This document shows positions 34,692 to 42,772 of a DNA stretch of 44,100 bases, piece by piece. Position numbers and translations under genes: made by a program. Source of the stretch: DATCLS01 sp035265325 (GTDB taxonomy: Bacteria > Actinomycetota > Acidimicrobiia > Acidimicrobiales > VFJN01); assembly GCA_035265325.1 (NCBI GenBank), contig DATFOS010000218.1, positions 1-44,100 on the forward strand, in the 5' to 3' direction. The notes beneath the pieces are model-generated. The model made no database searches. It saw only the letters and a list, made by a program, of their open reading frames with translations, and had not been told where the DNA came from. Positions within the stretch are counted from its first letter, which is position 1; every line of letters starts with the position of its first letter.

Positions 34692-34822
34692 CGAGCCTCA
34701 GGAGAAGCAATGAGCCGCACGTTGCAGCGACGCTGAAGTCGCAGGTCCGCGGCGAGGCCGGGCCCCGCGAGCTCGTCCGCACCCACCCCGCCGCATCGTC
34801 GCCCGGGTCCTGGACTGGCGCG

Positions 34823-34860
34823 ACGGCGCCGGGCCCGCGAGGTGCGGGGCCCGGCGCCGT
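34823..34860. terminator. Bidirectional hairpin between convergent genes
   Basis: ACGGCGCCGGGCCC (34823-34836) and GGGCCCGGCGCCGT (34847-34860) are a perfect 14-bp inverted repeat with a 10-base loop. It stands between the converging QueA-like and alcohol dehydrogenase genes, 15 bases from the latter's stop, and can serve both. Confidence 0.65.
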
Positions 34861-34875
34861 GGGTCGATCAGTGCG

Positions 34876-35958
34876 TCAGAACGTGATGACCTGCCGGATG
34901 ACCTCGCCGGACTTGAGGGCGACGACGGCGTCGTTGACGTCCTCGAGCGAGAGCTTGCGGGAGATCATGCCCTCGAGGTCGAGGCGCCCGGCCTTCCACA
35001 GCCGCAGGATCCGGTTGAAGTCGCTGCGGACGTCGGCCGAGCCGTAGTACGAGCCCACGAACGTCTTCTCGCTGAAGAACAGTTCGAAGGCGTTGAACGT
35101 GAGCTGGTGCTCCATGCCGCCGACGCCGATGACGCACGTCGTGCCGCCCCGGCGGGTGGCGTCGAAGGCGGCCCGCATCGTCGTCGGGTTGCCGATGGCC
35201 TCGAAGGCGTAGTCGAACCCGTCGGCGCCGGTGATCTCCTGCTGGACTCCGGCCAGGTCGTCTGGCTTGACGGCATGGGTCGCCCCGAAGCGCTTGGCGT
35301 CGTCGAGCTTGGAGTCGACGAGGTCGACCGCCACGATCTCGGCGGCACCCGCCACCCTGGCGCCCTGGATGGCGGCGATGCCGACGCCGCCGCAGCCGAA
35401 GACGACGACCGTCGAGCCGGGGATGACCTTGGCGGTGTTGATGGCGGCGCCGACGCCGGTCATGACGCCACAGCCGACCAGCGAGGCGATCTCGAACGGA
35501 ACGTCGTCGGCGACCTTGATCGCGGCCTGCTCGGGGAGGATCACCGACTCGGCGAACGTGCCGGTGCCGGCCATGCCGAGGACCGGCGAGCCCTCGAACA
35601 CGAACCCCGGCGAGGCGTACGCGGCCAGCTGGATGTTCGAGCAGAGGTTGGGCTGGCGCCGGTCGACGCAGAAGGCGCAGTGGCCACACGGCGGGCTCCA
35701 GGCGACGATCACGTGGTCGCCCGGCGAGACCGCGGTGACGCCCTCGCCGACCTCGACCACCACGCCCGCACCCTCGTGGCCGGGCACGAACGGCGCGGGC
35801 TGCGGGATCGTGCCGTTCATCGCGGAGATGTCCGAGTGGCACACGCCGGTGGCCTTGATGTCGACCTTCACATGGCCGGCGGAGAGCGGCGCCAGTTCGA
35901 CGTCGTCACGTACCTCGAGCTTGTCGTCGCCGGTGTTGCGGAGCACGGCTGCACGCAT
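34876..35958 (-). CDS. Zinc-dependent alcohol dehydrogenase (class III/NDMA-type family)
   Basis: This 360-residue medium-chain dehydrogenase has the catalytic zinc motif GVCHSDI near 38-44 and GHEGAGVVVEVG. The four-cysteine structural zinc lobe is CGHCAFCVDRRQPNLC, and the NAD-binding motif is GCGGVGIAAIQGARVAGA. The overall pattern resembles actinobacterial class III and mycofactocin/NDMA-linked alcohol dehydrogenases that oxidise primary alcohols or formaldehyde adducts; the substrate is uncertain. The ATG at 35958 has a GAGGGGGAT site directly upstream. It is divergent from the AarF-like kinase. Confidence 0.9.
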   Translation of the reverse strand: MRAAVLRNTGDDKLEVRDDVELAPLSAGHVKVDIKATGVCHSDISAMNGTIPQPAPFVPGHEGAGVVVEVGEGVTAVSPGDHVIVAWSPPCGHCAFCVDRRQPNLCSNIQLAAYASPGFVFEGSPVLGMAGTGTFAESVILPEQAAIKVADDVPFEIASLVGCGVMTGVGAAINTAKVIPGSTVVVFGCGGVGIAAIQGARVAGAAEIVAVDLVDSKLDDAKRFGATHAVKPDDLAGVQQEITGADGFDYAFEAIGNPTTMRAAFDATRRGGTTCVIGVGGMEHQLTFNAFELFFSEKTFVGSYYGSADVRSDFNRILRLWKAGRLDLEGMISRKLSLEDVNDAVVALKSGEVIRQVITF

Positions 35959-36003
35959 GTCATCCCCCTCGGAAGATCGGTGTCGACCGAGGCGGAGCGT
36001 ACA

Positions 36004-36019
36004 TTGACCCGACGGTCAG
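36004..36019. promoter_or_regulatory. Palindromic site in the divergent ADH/AarF promoter region
   Basis: TGACC-CGAC-GGTCA (36005-36018) is an inverted repeat with 5-bp arms, the type often bound by TetR-family dimers. A minus-strand TACGCT just beyond it (towards the ADH gene) could be that gene's -10. No regulator gene is adjacent. Confidence 0.35.
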
Positions 36020-36054
36020 GGACAGGCGGACGCGCGGATGGGAAGCTGCGGGTC

Positions 36055-37707
36055 GTGCCACCCGACACGGAGCCGCCCGCCGAGCCGCCGGAACGCCCCG
36101 AGGCGAGCGCCGCAGACGCCGTCTCGGCCTTTGCTGCCACCAGGCCCCACGGCCGTGCCCACGCCGGTGGCAACGGTGCCCGTCGCCGTGCCAACGACGC
36201 CGAGCACGTCGCCGACGCCGCCGACGCCGTCCCGTTCGCCGGGCCCTACGTCGGCGGGCCCCCGCTCGAGGCGCTGCGGGTGGACGCCCCGAGCCTGTCG
36301 TGGTTCGGCCCCGCCGAGCTCGCCCGCGGGGCGCGCATCGGCCTCGTCCTCGCCATCTTCCTCCTGGTGAAGGCGCTGAGGTACGCGCTCGGGCACCCGC
36401 GGCGAGCCCTGCGGCTGCGCCGGGACCCTGACGTGCGGCGCGCCCTCGCCACGGCCGCGTCGGACGGGCTGGTCGAGGCCTTCATGGCGCTCGGCCCGAC
36501 GTTCGTGAAGCTGGGTCAGCTGATCGCCTCGTCGCCCGGGATGTTCCCCCGGCCGCTGGCGGACGCCTGCCTGAGGACCCTGTCCGACGTGCCGCCGGTC
36601 CCCGCCGAGCGGGCCCTGGCCATCGTCGAGGCCGACCTGGGCGCCCCGGCCCAGGACGTGTTCCGCCACTTCGACCCGGTCCCGCTCTCGGCCGCCTCGA
36701 TCGCCCAGGTCCACGCCTGCGTGCTGGCCGACGGGCGCGCGGCGGTGCTCAAGGTCCAGCGGCCGGCGATCCGCACCCGCATGAACCGCGACCTGCGGAT
36801 CATGCTGCGCCTCGCCAAGCTCGTCGACCGCACCGAGCGGGGCCACCTGATCAACGCCCCGGGCATCGTCGAGGACCTCCACCGGGTGACGAACGAGGAG
36901 CTCAACTTCGCCCTGGAGGCCCACCGGCAGTCGCAGTTCCGCACCAACATCGCTGCCTTCGGCGACAACCGGTGGATCACCGCCCCCGAGGTGTACTGGG
37001 ACCACTGCGGCCCCCGGGTCATCTGCATGGAGCGGATGTACGGCACGCCGATGGACCGCTTCGCCGAGGTCCGGGCGCGGGGCGTCGACGGCGAGCTGGT
37101 CCTGCGGCGCGGCCTCAAGGTGTGGATGGAGGCGGCGCTCGTGCACGGCCCGTTCCACGGTGACGTGCACGCCGGCAACATCTGGGTCCTCGACGACGGG
37201 CGGGCCGCCTACCTGGACTTCGGGATCATGGGCGAGCTGCCGCTCCCCCACCGCGACGCCATGCGCGACGCGCTGTACACGGTGGCGATCGACGGTGACT
37301 ACACGCGGATCGTCCGGGCATGGCAGGAGATCGGCATCCTCGGGCCCGACGTCGGGCCGGTCGACGAGGTGGCCGCCCGGCTCGCGCTCGTCCTCGACCC
37401 CATGTTCGACCTCACGCTGGGTGAGTCGAAGCTGGCCGACATCCTCACGCAGCAGCTCGAGCTGCAGCAGGAGTACCAGGCCCGCGCCGCCCGCGAGCTG
37501 GTCCTCGTGTCGAAGCAGATCATGTACTTCGAGCGGTACGCCACCGAGCTGGCACCCGACTACAACATGGCCCGCGATCTCTTCCTGCTACAGAACGTGT
37601 TCCCGGACGCGGTGGGGAGAACGGCACGGGAGCGGGGCATCACGCTGCCGGACGACACGATCCCGAGTACACGGGCGCTCGAACGGGAAGACGCTCCCGA
37701 GGTGTGA
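36055..37707 (+). CDS. AarF/UbiB (ABC1) atypical kinase
   Basis: This 550-residue member of the ABC1/UbiB family of atypical kinases has the family's invariant features: the KxGQ motif as FVKLGQLIASSPG at about 151-162, the alanine-rich loop LSAASIAQVH, the lysine in VLKVQRP, the catalytic HGDVHAGNI near 368-376, and the metal-binding YLDFGIMG. UbiB supports ubiquinone/menaquinone or lipid metabolism in bacteria. A hydrophobic stretch (IGLVLAIFLLVKAL, about 95-108) comes before the kinase part instead of the usual C-terminal anchor. The first 60 residues are disordered. The GTG at 36055 is the likeliest start. Confidence 0.9.
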   Translation: MPPDTEPPAEPPERPEASAADAVSAFAATRPHGRAHAGGNGARRRANDAEHVADAADAVPFAGPYVGGPPLEALRVDAPSLSWFGPAELARGARIGLVLAIFLLVKALRYALGHPRRALRLRRDPDVRRALATAASDGLVEAFMALGPTFVKLGQLIASSPGMFPRPLADACLRTLSDVPPVPAERALAIVEADLGAPAQDVFRHFDPVPLSAASIAQVHACVLADGRAAVLKVQRPAIRTRMNRDLRIMLRLAKLVDRTERGHLINAPGIVEDLHRVTNEELNFALEAHRQSQFRTNIAAFGDNRWITAPEVYWDHCGPRVICMERMYGTPMDRFAEVRARGVDGELVLRRGLKVWMEAALVHGPFHGDVHAGNIWVLDDGRAAYLDFGIMGELPLPHRDAMRDALYTVAIDGDYTRIVRAWQEIGILGPDVGPVDEVAARLALVLDPMFDLTLGESKLADILTQQLELQQEYQARAARELVLVSKQIMYFERYATELAPDYNMARDLFLLQNVFPDAVGRTARERGITLPDDTIPSTRALEREDAPEV

Positions 37708-37776
37708 ACGGACGGCGAGCGCTTGGGCGCCGTCGGTGGCAATCTTGCTCTTCCAGTCACCAAGGGGGATCCGAGC

Positions 37777-39357
37777 ATGGAGCGAATGTCAGGACTCGAC
37801 TCGGCGTTCCTCTCGGTCGAGACGTCGTCGATGCACCTGCACGTGGCGATGATGGCGGTCGTCGATCCGTCGACCATGCCGGAGCCGTACCGTTTCGACC
37901 GGCTCAAGGAATTCATCGTGGAGCGGCTGCACGGGATGCCGACGACGCGGCGCCGGGCCGTCCAGGTCCCGTTCCGCCTCAACCACCCGCTGTGGGTCGA
38001 GGACCCGGACGTCGACCTCGACTTCCACATCCGCCGGCACGCCCTGCCCACGCCCGGCGGCAACGCCGAGCTGGCCGACCTGGCCGGCGCCATCACCGGC
38101 CTGCCGCTCGACCGGCGCCGGCCGCTGTGGGAGATCCACGTCATCGAGGGCCTGCAGTCCGGCTACATCGCCCTGCTGGGCAAGATGCACCACGCCGCCG
38201 TCGACGGCGTGTCCGGCGCCGAGCTGTTCGTCAACCTGTTCGACCTGACGCCCGAGCCCGAGCGCCGGCCGACGGGCGAGGCCCCCCAGCCCGAGCGGAT
38301 CCCCAACGACGTCGAGATGGTCACCCACGCCGTCATGTCGCAGGTGCGACGGTCGCTCGGCCTCCCCGCGCTGGTCGGGCGGACGGCCCGGACGACGTCG
38401 CAATTGGTCGGCCGGCACCGCGACCCCGAGACCGTGGCGGGCGCCGTCCCCCTGACGGCGCCGCGGGTCCCGTGGTCGGCGGCGATCACGCCGCACCGGT
38501 CGGTCGCGTTCGCCCGGGTCTCGCTCGACGAGGTCAAGGCGGTCAAGAACGCGTTCGGGGTGAAGGTCAACGACGTCGTGCTGGCGCTCGTGGGCCTGTC
38601 GTTGCGCCGCTACCTGCTCGACCACGACTGCCTCCCGCCGTCGCCGCTGGTGGCGATGTGCCCGGTCTCGGTACGCAGCCAGGACGAGAGCGGCCAGTAC
38701 ACGAACATGGTCTCGCCGATGTTCGTGAGCCTGCGGACCGACGTCGACGACGCCGCCGAGATGATCCGTTTCGTGGCCGAGGCCACCCGCGGCGCCAAGG
38801 AGGACCACAACGCCGTCGGCGCCAAGCTCCTCCAGGACTGGTCCGAGCACGCGGCGCCCGCCACGTTCGCCCTGGCGGCCCGGGTCTACTCGCGCCTCAA
38901 CCTCGCCGACCGGCACCGGCCCGTCTACAACCTGACCGTGTCGAACGTGCCCGGGCCGACGTTCCCGCTGTACCTGTTCGGCGCCCGGCTCGTGGCGTCG
39001 TACCCGATGGGCCCGGTGTCCGAAGGGGCCGGCCTCAACGTGACCGTGCTGTCCTACCTCGACCACCTGGACTTCGGGTTCCTCGCCGCCCGCGAGCTGG
39101 TCCCCGACCTGGCGTCGATGGCGGCCGGGCTCGACGACGCCATGACGGCACTGGCCGCCGCGGCGGGCATCGAGCGCGCCGAGGAGGTCGACGCCCCGGC
39201 CGCCGAGGGCGAGGGCACCACGCCCGAGGCGGCCGCCCACACGCCCACGCCACCGAAGCCGAGGGCCGCCCGCCGGTCCAGCGGCGGCGGCTCCCGGGTG
39301 ACCGACTCCAACGGCAAGACCGGCCCGCGCCGCCGGTCCCCCGCCACGGAGGCGTAG
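37777..39357 (+). CDS. Wax ester synthase/diacylglycerol acyltransferase (WS/DGAT)
   Basis: This 526-residue enzyme of the bacterial WS/DGAT family makes triacylglycerols or wax esters from acyl-CoA and storage-lipid alcohols. The N-terminal MSGLDSAFLSVET signature, PLWEIHVIEGL, and the catalytic HHAAVDG (HHxxxDG) at 138-144 are present, as are VNDVVLALVGLSLRRYLL and SNVPGPTFPLYLFGA. The C-terminus carries an extra about 70 residues rich in Glu, Ala, Pro and then Arg, probably disordered. AAGGGGGAT at 37762-37770 fixes the ATG at 37777. Lipid storage of this kind is common in actinobacteria. It stops with TAG. Confidence 0.92.
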   Translation: MERMSGLDSAFLSVETSSMHLHVAMMAVVDPSTMPEPYRFDRLKEFIVERLHGMPTTRRRAVQVPFRLNHPLWVEDPDVDLDFHIRRHALPTPGGNAELADLAGAITGLPLDRRRPLWEIHVIEGLQSGYIALLGKMHHAAVDGVSGAELFVNLFDLTPEPERRPTGEAPQPERIPNDVEMVTHAVMSQVRRSLGLPALVGRTARTTSQLVGRHRDPETVAGAVPLTAPRVPWSAAITPHRSVAFARVSLDEVKAVKNAFGVKVNDVVLALVGLSLRRYLLDHDCLPPSPLVAMCPVSVRSQDESGQYTNMVSPMFVSLRTDVDDAAEMIRFVAEATRGAKEDHNAVGAKLLQDWSEHAAPATFALAARVYSRLNLADRHRPVYNLTVSNVPGPTFPLYLFGARLVASYPMGPVSEGAGLNVTVLSYLDHLDFGFLAARELVPDLASMAAGLDDAMTALAAAAGIERAEEVDAPAAEGEGTTPEAAAHTPTPPKPRAARRSSGGGSRVTDSNGKTGPRRRSPATEA

Positions 39358-39460
39358 GCCCCGGTCCGCTCGCCGGCTCCTTGCGGTGACGACCGAGCGA
39401 CCGCAGGCGCAGGCCGACGCTCCCCGGGGGTTTCACCGTTGGCGAAAGCCGTGGGAAAAC

Positions 39461-39497
39461 GACCAGGGGCCACGCTCCGTCAGCGTGACCCCTGGTC
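39461..39497. terminator. Hairpin serving convergent genes
   Basis: GACCAGGGG-CACGCT-type arms pair over 39461-39497: 16 bases on each side with one mismatch and a 5-base loop. It lies about 100 bases after the acyltransferase stop and can end that transcript. For the facing regulator gene it is some 280 bases away. Confidence 0.55.
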
Positions 39498-39602
39498 CCT
39501 ATCCAGAACCTGCCCTGCCGTCCGGGATCTCGCATGCCCGCCCAGGCGATCGCGATCCCGGCCGTTGCCCGCCGGCAGGCCCTTGCGACCAGAATTGTTT
39601 GC

Positions 39603-39614
39603 GCAAGCGTTTGC
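39603..39614. promoter_or_regulatory. LacI-family-like palindrome without an obvious target
   Basis: GCAAGCGTTTGC has the GCAAnCGnTTGC pattern, with the central CG typical of LacI/GalR-family operators. An overlapping TTGCGCAA palindrome precedes it. Both flanking genes are transcribed towards this region, so no downstream gene is seen. Confidence 0.35.
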
Positions 39615-39779
39615 GTCATGAGTAGGCAACGCGCAACGCCGGCACGGTTAGTGAGGTCGTGGCTTCCCGTCGAAGCGGTGTGCGACCTGCATATGGGCCC
39701 GGCGACGGCTCTCGGACGGCTCGTGCCCGCGCCTGCCGTCCGCCGACCGACGCCCCTACACCGTAAGGCGCGCGGCCGC

Positions 39780-42641
39780 CTAGATCTGCCCGGACTCCGT
39801 CAGGGCCTCGGCCAACGCCTGCCGGCTCGTCACGCCGAGCTTGCGGTAGACGCGCTGCAGGTGGCTGTCCACGGTTCGCCGGGAGATGACCAGGGACTGG
39901 GCGATGGCGCGGCGGTTCTCGCCCCGGGCCGCCAGGCGGGCGATCTGCAGCTCGCGTTCCGACAGGGCGTGGGCGGGCATCTCCGGCAACAGCGGCGAGC
40001 GGGCGCCCTCACAGCGGGCGGCCAGGGCGGTGGCGCGGCGGCCGGCGGCGGCGGCCCTCCGGTCCTGCGATGCGCCGTCGCAGCGGGCCACCTCGGACCA
40101 CACCTCGGCCGCCGCCAGGTCGCACCCCAGCGACTCGAACCGCTCGGCCACGTGTTCCAGGGCGGCCCGGTCCCGGCCCCGCACGGCGGCGGCGTGGTCG
40201 GCATAGACGCCGAGGACCGTGCTGTCCGTCCGCTGGGCCAGGCGGTCGAGGCGGTCGCGCACCCGGTCGGCCCGCCCGATGCGGAGCAGGTCGTGGAGGG
40301 CATGGCCGGCGTGGACCACCTCGCTGGCGGCCAGTCCCCGCCCGGCGGCGGCGTCGAGGGCGTCGGCGGCCGCGTCCAGGTCGCCGCGGGCCACGTGGAC
40401 CCAGGCGGTGCTCCGCTGCATCTCGGCCGTCCCGACCCGGATGGGGTGGTCGTCCCGCCCGAGTCCCCGTGCCGCGGCGGCCTCGGCGCCCTCCACGTCG
40501 CCCAGGTGGGCCAGCGAGCCGGCCAGGCCGGCGAACGCCCAGGCCTCGAAGCCGAGCCGGCGGACGGACCGGTAGCCCGCTGCGGCCTCCCGGAACCAGC
40601 GCGTGGCGGAGGCGTGTCGGCCCCGCAGCGCCAGGATCCGCCCCAGGGAGAGGGTCATGAACGCCCGGGTGAACGCGTCGGCCTGGGGCGGGAGCTCGTC
40701 GAGCGCCGCCACGACCAGCTCCTCGGCCAGCATGACCTGGCCGTCGTCCACCAGCGCCACCAGCTTGTGGAACAGGTACTGGCCGGTGTCGAGGTAGTCG
40801 TCGGGGAGTGAGATGGCGAGGTCGATACCCCGATCCGCGACGGCGACGGCCTCGGCGATGCGGCCCTGCAGTGCGAGGGCGGGACCGACCACGGCGGCGG
40901 CCTCAGCGGCGGCCCGGACGTTCGGCGACTCCAGCAGCGGCCTGGCCAGCGCCTCGGCCCCGGGGACGTCGCCGCCCATCAGCCGGTAGGAGGCGCCCTC
41001 GGCGGTGAGGACGTCCCGCCAGCCGGCGTCGGCGATGTGGGCCGTGCCCTCGGCCAGGACCGCGCGCCCGCGCTCGGGCCGGTTGGCGAACATGAACTGG
41101 GCCAGGGCGCGGGCCAGCACGGCCTGCGCCCGTACCCGGTCGCTCGCCGCGGTCTCGGTGACGACGGGGGCCACCTCCTCCAGGTCGTCGGTGGCGCCGA
41201 TGCGCGCCAGCGCGCTCACCAGCAGGTGCCCGGCGCGGTCGTCGGGGCGCAGCTGCCACGCCCGCCGGGCCAGGTCGGCGGCGCTGGCGGGATCGTTGCC
41301 GCCCCAGGCCCGCTCGGCCGCGGCCAGCAGGATGTCGGCCGTTCGGGGGCCCACGCGCCCGGTCTCCAGGTACCACTGCGCCACGAGCGCCTGGTCCGCC
41401 GCCCCGATCGATGGGCCCACGCTGCCGTTCCCGCTGGGGCTCGCGGTCCCGGCCGTCCCGACGGTGCCGGCGGCCCCGCGGTCCGCAGCCGAGACGACCC
41501 TCATCTCGGCCCCGCGGGAGGCATCGACGTCCTCGCCCGGCCCCGGGTGCGGTCCCGGGCCTCGCTCCGGTGCCGCTCCCGAACGGGGTCGCTCCAGCGC
41601 CTCCACCACGTCCAGCAGGCGGTGCTGCAGGGCGGACCGGCGCTCCGCCGGCGTGGCGCCGCGGCGCAGCTCGGCGTACAGCGGATGGTCGAGCGTGATG
41701 CCGGCCCAGCCCTGCTCCGGCCACACCCGCACCAGCCGCAGCCGCTCGGCCGTCGCCACCGCACCGCGACCCACCAGGGCATCGGCCACGAGGACCGGCA
41801 GGCGGCCGGCGAGGGCGACGGCGTCCACCAGGTCGACGACGTCGGCGGAGCAGCGGGACAGGCGGTCGTCGAGGAGCCCCGCCAGCCGCGGCGAGTGGGT
41901 CGGGACACGGTCGAGGCCCCACATGCCCGCCCGCTGCCGCCACGCGCCGGCCAGGCGCGCCTGCTCGACGATCTCGGTGACGAGCAGGGCGTTGCCCTCG
42001 GTCCACGTCCAGAGCCGTTGCCGGGTGGCGTCGTCCACCGGGCCGCCCACCAGCGCCTCGGCCAGTTCGGTGGCCTCGTCGAGGCTCAGCGGACGCAGCT
42101 CGACCCGCTCGACGACATCCTCCTTCCAGAGTGCGGTGACGGCGTCCGGCGCGGACACCCCGCTGCGCATCGTGGCCAGCAGCCGGAGCCGCCCGTCTGC
42201 CACCGCCTGTTGCAACAGCGCCGCCGACGCCGGGTCGAAGGCGTGCAGGTCATCGGCCACGAGGACGGGCCGGCCCGGCCCGGCGCACGCCACCAGGTGG
42301 TCCACCCCGGTGCGCAGCACGTGCGCCCAGCGGTGGGGGTCGCCGGCCAGCGGGGGGAGCATGTCGCCGAAGGCGTCGAAGGGCTGGCGGCGGGCCGGGT
42401 CGCCGTGCGCCCGCACCGGGGACCACCCGTCGTCGAGCAGCTGGTCGAGCGCCCGGTCGAGCAGGTGGCTCTTCCCCACCCCGGCGGGGCCGGCGAGGAT
42501 CGCCCCTCGGCCGTCGGGTGCCGTCACCGCGGTGAGGAGGCGCTCCAACTCGGCCGAACGGCCGACGTGTGGGCGAGCGGGTCCCCGCGGCGACGCGGCC
42601 ACGGGGCCCACGGTAGTGGCGTACGCTCCGCGGGTCCCCAC
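39780..42641 (-). CDS. Large AAA-ATPase LuxR-type transcriptional regulator (LAL/MalT-like)
   Basis: This 953-residue regulator has an N-terminal STAND/AAA ATPase module with Walker A GPAGVGKSH at 51-59 and Walker B PVLVADDLHAFD near 130-140. A long middle region of helical (TPR-like) repeats follows (about 400-860). The LuxR helix-turn-helix at the C-terminus reads LSERELQIARLAARGENRRAIA with SRRTVDSHLQRVYRKLGV. Such proteins act as ATP-driven switches that respond to an inducer. A Gly/Ser/Pro-rich low-complexity insert lies at about 350-400. The GTG at 42641 gives the longest frame; GTGs at 42608 and 42602 are also possible. It ends with TAG. The target is unknown. Confidence 0.88.
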   Translation of the reverse strand: MGTRGAYATTVGPVAASPRGPARPHVGRSAELERLLTAVTAPDGRGAILAGPAGVGKSHLLDRALDQLLDDGWSPVRAHGDPARRQPFDAFGDMLPPLAGDPHRWAHVLRTGVDHLVACAGPGRPVLVADDLHAFDPASAALLQQAVADGRLRLLATMRSGVSAPDAVTALWKEDVVERVELRPLSLDEATELAEALVGGPVDDATRQRLWTWTEGNALLVTEIVEQARLAGAWRQRAGMWGLDRVPTHSPRLAGLLDDRLSRCSADVVDLVDAVALAGRLPVLVADALVGRGAVATAERLRLVRVWPEQGWAGITLDHPLYAELRRGATPAERRSALQHRLLDVVEALERPRSGAAPERGPGPHPGPGEDVDASRGAEMRVVSAADRGAAGTVGTAGTASPSGNGSVGPSIGAADQALVAQWYLETGRVGPRTADILLAAAERAWGGNDPASAADLARRAWQLRPDDRAGHLLVSALARIGATDDLEEVAPVVTETAASDRVRAQAVLARALAQFMFANRPERGRAVLAEGTAHIADAGWRDVLTAEGASYRLMGGDVPGAEALARPLLESPNVRAAAEAAAVVGPALALQGRIAEAVAVADRGIDLAISLPDDYLDTGQYLFHKLVALVDDGQVMLAEELVVAALDELPPQADAFTRAFMTLSLGRILALRGRHASATRWFREAAAGYRSVRRLGFEAWAFAGLAGSLAHLGDVEGAEAAAARGLGRDDHPIRVGTAEMQRSTAWVHVARGDLDAAADALDAAAGRGLAASEVVHAGHALHDLLRIGRADRVRDRLDRLAQRTDSTVLGVYADHAAAVRGRDRAALEHVAERFESLGCDLAAAEVWSEVARCDGASQDRRAAAAGRRATALAARCEGARSPLLPEMPAHALSERELQIARLAARGENRRAIAQSLVISRRTVDSHLQRVYRKLGVTSRQALAEALTESGQI

Positions 42642-42757
42642 GGACCGCCGCGGCAGTGCGCCGGTCCTGGTCGGGCGTAGGGCTGGGTTGCCTGAAGGCC
42701 CGAGCGAGCGTGGTGTCTCGTGCTATTTCGGGGTGAAGGGCACGCGCCGACACGCGC

Positions 42758-42763
42758 TAGCGT
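42758..42763 (+). promoter_or_regulatory. Candidate -10 box for a leaderless transcript of the Arg/Gly-rich gene
   Basis: TAGCGT lies 9 bases before the ATG at 42773 with no ribosome site between them, the same layout as at 30651. This suggests leaderless transcription. Confidence 0.4.
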
Positions 42764-42772
42764 TGGACATCT

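Larger units (their letters stand above)
39358..39779. other. 422-base intergenic region between convergent genes
   Basis: This region holds no gene that I can support. It contains the hairpin at 39461-39497 and a LacI-type palindrome at 39603-39614, in a locally less GC-rich patch (39580-39660). Small frames here have no ribosome site or coding character. Confidence 0.5.

Noticed and set aside
34710..34736. An eight-codon frame with a good AGGAGA site after the QueA-like gene
   Set aside because: It is too short to support as a gene, and no downstream gene on that strand could use it as a leader.
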